Source: Bacillus sp. (in: firmicutes) (GTDB taxonomy: Bacteria > Bacillota > Bacilli > Bacillales > Bacillaceae). Taken from it: a DNA stretch of 36,276 nt. The notes below the pieces were generated by a model. The model was given only the letters and a program-made list of their open reading frames with translations, did not search any database and was not told the origin of the DNA. Position numbers and translations under genes: made by a program. Shown piece after piece: positions 33,760 to 36,276 of the stretch. The stretch is taken from assembly GCA_031180805.1 (NCBI GenBank), contig JAPSLL010000042.1:1-36276 (forward strand), in the 5' to 3' direction. Each line of letters opens with the position of its first letter. Within the stretch, counting starts at the first letter, position 1.

Positions 33760-35736
33760 ATGAATAGATTAAAGATTAAGATGACAATTCGAGCAAAATT
33801 AATTATCGCATTTGCTTGCATATTGTTAGTTCCGAATTTGCTTATAGGAGGAATTTCCTATCAAATTGCAAAAGCGAAAGTTCAAGATAGTATGGATCAA
33901 ACTGCATATGAAAGTGTCCAGCTTATTAACACGTCCTTAGACTCACAGCTACAGCCTTTAAAAGAGGATGTAGATTATTTTGCGAGAACTGCAAAGAAAG
34001 CAAATACAAGCTTAACGGAAGAAGATATTAAAGATATTAAACAAAGATTTAATCAATATATAAGCACAAAACCAACAGTTCAGGCGATTTATATTGGTAC
34101 AGATACTGGTGAAACAATTCTCTCACCAACAGCACAATTACCTGAAAATTTTGACCCTAGAGAACGAGAATGGTATAAGCTTGCGATGGAGAACAAAGGG
34201 GAAGTTGTCCTAACTAAACCATATATAGATGCAAGTACAAACGAAATGTCGGTCACGTTTGCTAAAACTTTGGATGATTTCTCTGGGGTAATTGCGATTG
34301 ATGTGGATATTGCTTCTCTAAGTAATTTAACAAATAAAGCAAAAGTAGGGAAGAAAGGGTATATTACAGTAATTGATAACACAAAAACATATTTAATCCA
34401 CCCTGAGGAGCAAGGGAAAAAAGTTGAAGGTGATTGGGTCAATAATCTTTTTCAACGTGAAGAGGATAACTTTACATATACTTTCGATGGTGAAAGTAAA
34501 ATGATGGAATATACAACAAATGAATTAACAGGATGGAAAATTGCTGGAACAATGTATGCCAATGAAATTCAAAATGAAATGAAGGAAATCTTTATAAAAA
34601 CATGGATCGTAATAATTGCATCTTTAGTTATCGGTGCTATTATAATTATCTTTATTATCCAATCAATTATTAAGCCGATTCGAACACTTGTTACATCAAC
34701 AAATAGAATCAGCCAAGGGGATTTAACGGTAGAGATTAATACTAACTCGAATGATGAATTAGGACAGCTATCTAAGAGTTTCAAGCAAATGGTAGATCAT
34801 TTAAGAGCAGTTGTATTAAATTTACGTTCAGCATCAGAACGAGTCAGTGCTTCTTCTGAAGAATTAATTGCAAATAGTCATTTAACTGTAGAAGGAACAA
34901 AGCAGGTGACAGAGGCGATACAGCAGGTTGCGAATGGAGCAGACGATCAAACTAATAAAATTGCCACTAATGCAAAATCGTTAGAGGAAATAATGAATGG
35001 AATGATTCACATTGCAAATAGTTCAACCCAAGTAGCTGATATTGCTCATGATACTGTTAATGAAGCGAAGAGTGGACAAAGTTATATCCAACATAATCTT
35101 GAACAAATGATTTCGATTAATCAATCTGTAACTGAATCTAATAAAGTGATTCAATCACTTTCAAAGCGGTCAGAGGAAATAGGTAGAATTATTGAAGCAA
35201 TTACGGATATCTCCGAGCAAACGAATTTGCTAGCATTAAATGCAGCAATTGAAGCTGCTAGAGCTGGAGAGAATGGAAGAGGCTTTGCTGTTGTAGCGGA
35301 TGAAGTGAGAAAATTAGCTGAGCAATCAAGAGAGTCTGCCAATCAAATCGATACGTTAATAAGAACAATGCAACAGGATACAGATAAATCAGTGGTAACA
35401 ATGGATGAGGTTTCAAAAAATGCAGCGGCAGGCTTGCAAATTTCTACAGAAACTGCAGAAAAGTTTGAACAGATAATGAATCGTATGGCTCACATCACAC
35501 CTAAAGTGGAGGAAGTATCAGCAACGGTTCAACAGATAACTGCTGCTATTCAAGAGGTTAGCTCATCAGCAAATGAATTAAATATTATCGCACATGAAAG
35601 CTTAGCAACTTCAGAGGAGGTTGCTGCTACTACTGAACAACAGTTAGCTTCAATGGAAGAAATCACTGATGCTGCTAAGTCCTTAACGGTAATGGCTGAA
35701 GAATTACAATCATTAATTGAAAAATTCAATGTTTAG
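33760..35736 (+). CDS. Methyl-accepting chemotaxis protein
   Basis: 658 residues. Membrane segment 1 is at about 14-36, an extracellular double-Cache domain at about 38-275 ([35 protein letters not shown]), membrane segment 2 at about 283-306, HAMP at about 305-358, and the signalling coiled coil to the end. The tip [20 protein letters not shown] that contacts CheA/CheW is intact. The [15 protein letters not shown] pattern is common in Cache domains that bind amino acids, but the ligand is unproven. ATG 33760 follows AAGGGAAG. No chemotaxis genes are nearby. Confidence 0.95.
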   Translation: MNRLKIKMTIRAKLIIAFACILLVPNLLIGGISYQIAKAKVQDSMDQTAYESVQLINTSLDSQLQPLKEDVDYFARTAKKANTSLTEEDIKDIKQRFNQYISTKPTVQAIYIGTDTGETILSPTAQLPENFDPREREWYKLAMENKGEVVLTKPYIDASTNEMSVTFAKTLDDFSGVIAIDVDIASLSNLTNKAKVGKKGYITVIDNTKTYLIHPEEQGKKVEGDWVNNLFQREEDNFTYTFDGESKMMEYTTNELTGWKIAGTMYANEIQNEMKEIFIKTWIVIIASLVIGAIIIIFIIQSIIKPIRTLVTSTNRISQGDLTVEINTNSNDELGQLSKSFKQMVDHLRAVVLNLRSASERVSASSEELIANSHLTVEGTKQVTEAIQQVANGADDQTNKIATNAKSLEEIMNGMIHIANSSTQVADIAHDTVNEAKSGQSYIQHNLEQMISINQSVTESNKVIQSLSKRSEEIGRIIEAITDISEQTNLLALNAAIEAARAGENGRGFAVVADEVRKLAEQSRESANQIDTLIRTMQQDTDKSVVTMDEVSKNAAAGLQISTETAEKFEQIMNRMAHITPKVEEVSATVQQITAAIQEVSSSANELNIIAHESLATSEEVAATTEQQLASMEEITDAAKSLTVMAEELQSLIEKFNV

Positions 35737-35810
35737 GACTTGTCATAATGGGTAGAGATGGGGGAATATTAACATATAGAGTATTTTTTAATAAGGGTGG
35801 TAAATAAAAA

Positions 35811-36239
35811 ATGAAGTTAACAATTGACTGGACAGGTAATATGGGATTTTCAAGTACTACACCAACAGGACATCAAATTAAGATGGACGCAAGTGTTGAG
35901 GTTGGCGGACAAAATAGCGGGCCAAGACCTACAGAGCTATTATTAAATGCTGTTGCAGGTTGTACAGGTATAGATATTATTTCAATTTTGCATAAGATGC
36001 GATTAAAGCCTCTTTCTTTTCATATTGATGTAGAAGGGGTTCGTGCAGAGGAACATCCAAAAAAATTCATAAACGTAAATATTCATTATGCTTTTGAAGG
36101 GGACTTACCAGAAGACAAAGTTGTGCGAGCGATAAAGCTTTCAAAAGATAAATATTGTTCTGTCTCACATTCATTAAGTGCTACGATAACAGCAAGTTAC
36201 TCAATTAATAGTGAAGAAAAAAAGATGCTTGATGAATAA
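35811..36239 (+). CDS. OsmC/Ohr family protein
   Basis: 142 residues. GPRPTELLLNAVAGCTGIDI and SKDKYCSVSHSL carry the two cysteines of the OsmC fold, which in characterised members reduce organic or inorganic hydroperoxides. It belongs with the YhfA-like branch rather than with Ohr, judged from memory. ATG 35811 follows AAGGGTGG. It stands alone after the chemoreceptor and ends in a bidirectional terminator at the window edge. Confidence 0.88.
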   Translation: MKLTIDWTGNMGFSSTTPTGHQIKMDASVEVGGQNSGPRPTELLLNAVAGCTGIDIISILHKMRLKPLSFHIDVEGVRAEEHPKKFINVNIHYAFEGDLPEDKVVRAIKLSKDKYCSVSHSLSATITASYSINSEEKKMLDE

Positions 36240-36250
36240 CAATACACAGA

Positions 36251-36276
36251 AAAAGCTTGAGAATTCTCAAGCTTTT
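36251..36276. terminator. Terminator at window end
   Basis: AAAAGCTTGAG-AATT-CTCAAGCTTTT, an 11-bp stem with A and T tracts at its ends, active on either strand. The window stops here. Confidence 0.85.

Overview
The window is about 36 kb of A+T-rich chromosome from a member of the Bacillaceae. Strong AGGAGG-type ribosome binding sites, GTG/TTG starts, sigma-A promoters and gene content all point there. Gene order follows, from memory, the Bacillus subtilis ykuC-ykuV-mobA region: ykuC, ykuD, ykuE, fadH, ykuI, ykuJ, ykuK, abbA, darB (ykuL), ccpC, dapH, dapL, ykuS, ykuT, ykuV, then the molybdenum cofactor genes. I cannot name the species. I see no rRNA, tRNA, CRISPR array, insertion sequence or prophage.

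Layout. 1-2.1 kb (minus strand): an MFS transporter and a LysM/L,D-transpeptidase. 2.3-6.2 kb: exopolyphosphatase and polyphosphate kinase, the latter behind a four-repeat Pho box. 6.3-7.1 kb: a paired FluC fluoride channel. 7.4-9.7 kb: a Tat-exported phosphoesterase (minus) and dienoyl-CoA reductase FadH behind a FadR/TetR-like operator. 9.9-14.4 kb: the EAL protein YkuI, small proteins, AbbA and the c-di-AMP receptor DarB. Between ykuI and ykuJ lies a Fur-box promoter that drives a transcript without a gene, a probable FsrA-type small RNA. 14.5-21.2 kb: a drug-type MFS exporter, CcpC, two acetyl-pathway lysine/DAP enzymes, YkuS, a MscS channel and thioredoxin-like YkuV. 21.4-26.0 kb: a tightly overlapping molybdenum operon mobA-moeA-mobB-moaE-moaD-modA-modB, with no modC. 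26.4-30.7 kb: a cold-shock protein, an acidic unknown protein, an ammonium transporter with a GlnR/TnrA-type box, then a DUF294-like nucleotidyltransferase overlapping a DnaQ-like exonuclease. 30.9-36.2 kb: a sortase-anchored 5'-nucleotidase behind a second Pho box, a chemoreceptor and an OsmC-family protein.

A nutrient-stress theme can be read from the DNA: two Pho boxes (polyphosphate synthesis, extracellular nucleotide scavenging), a Fur box (iron-sparing RNA), a GlnR/TnrA box (ammonium uptake) and a fatty-acid operator (fadH). Most of these are inferred from motif match and position, not demonstrated. Intergenic DNA also holds at least three decayed copies of one repeat and a broken gene upstream of the ammonium transporter. 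The most valuable items for follow-up are the small RNA, the two Pho boxes and the amtB/DUF294/exonuclease group.
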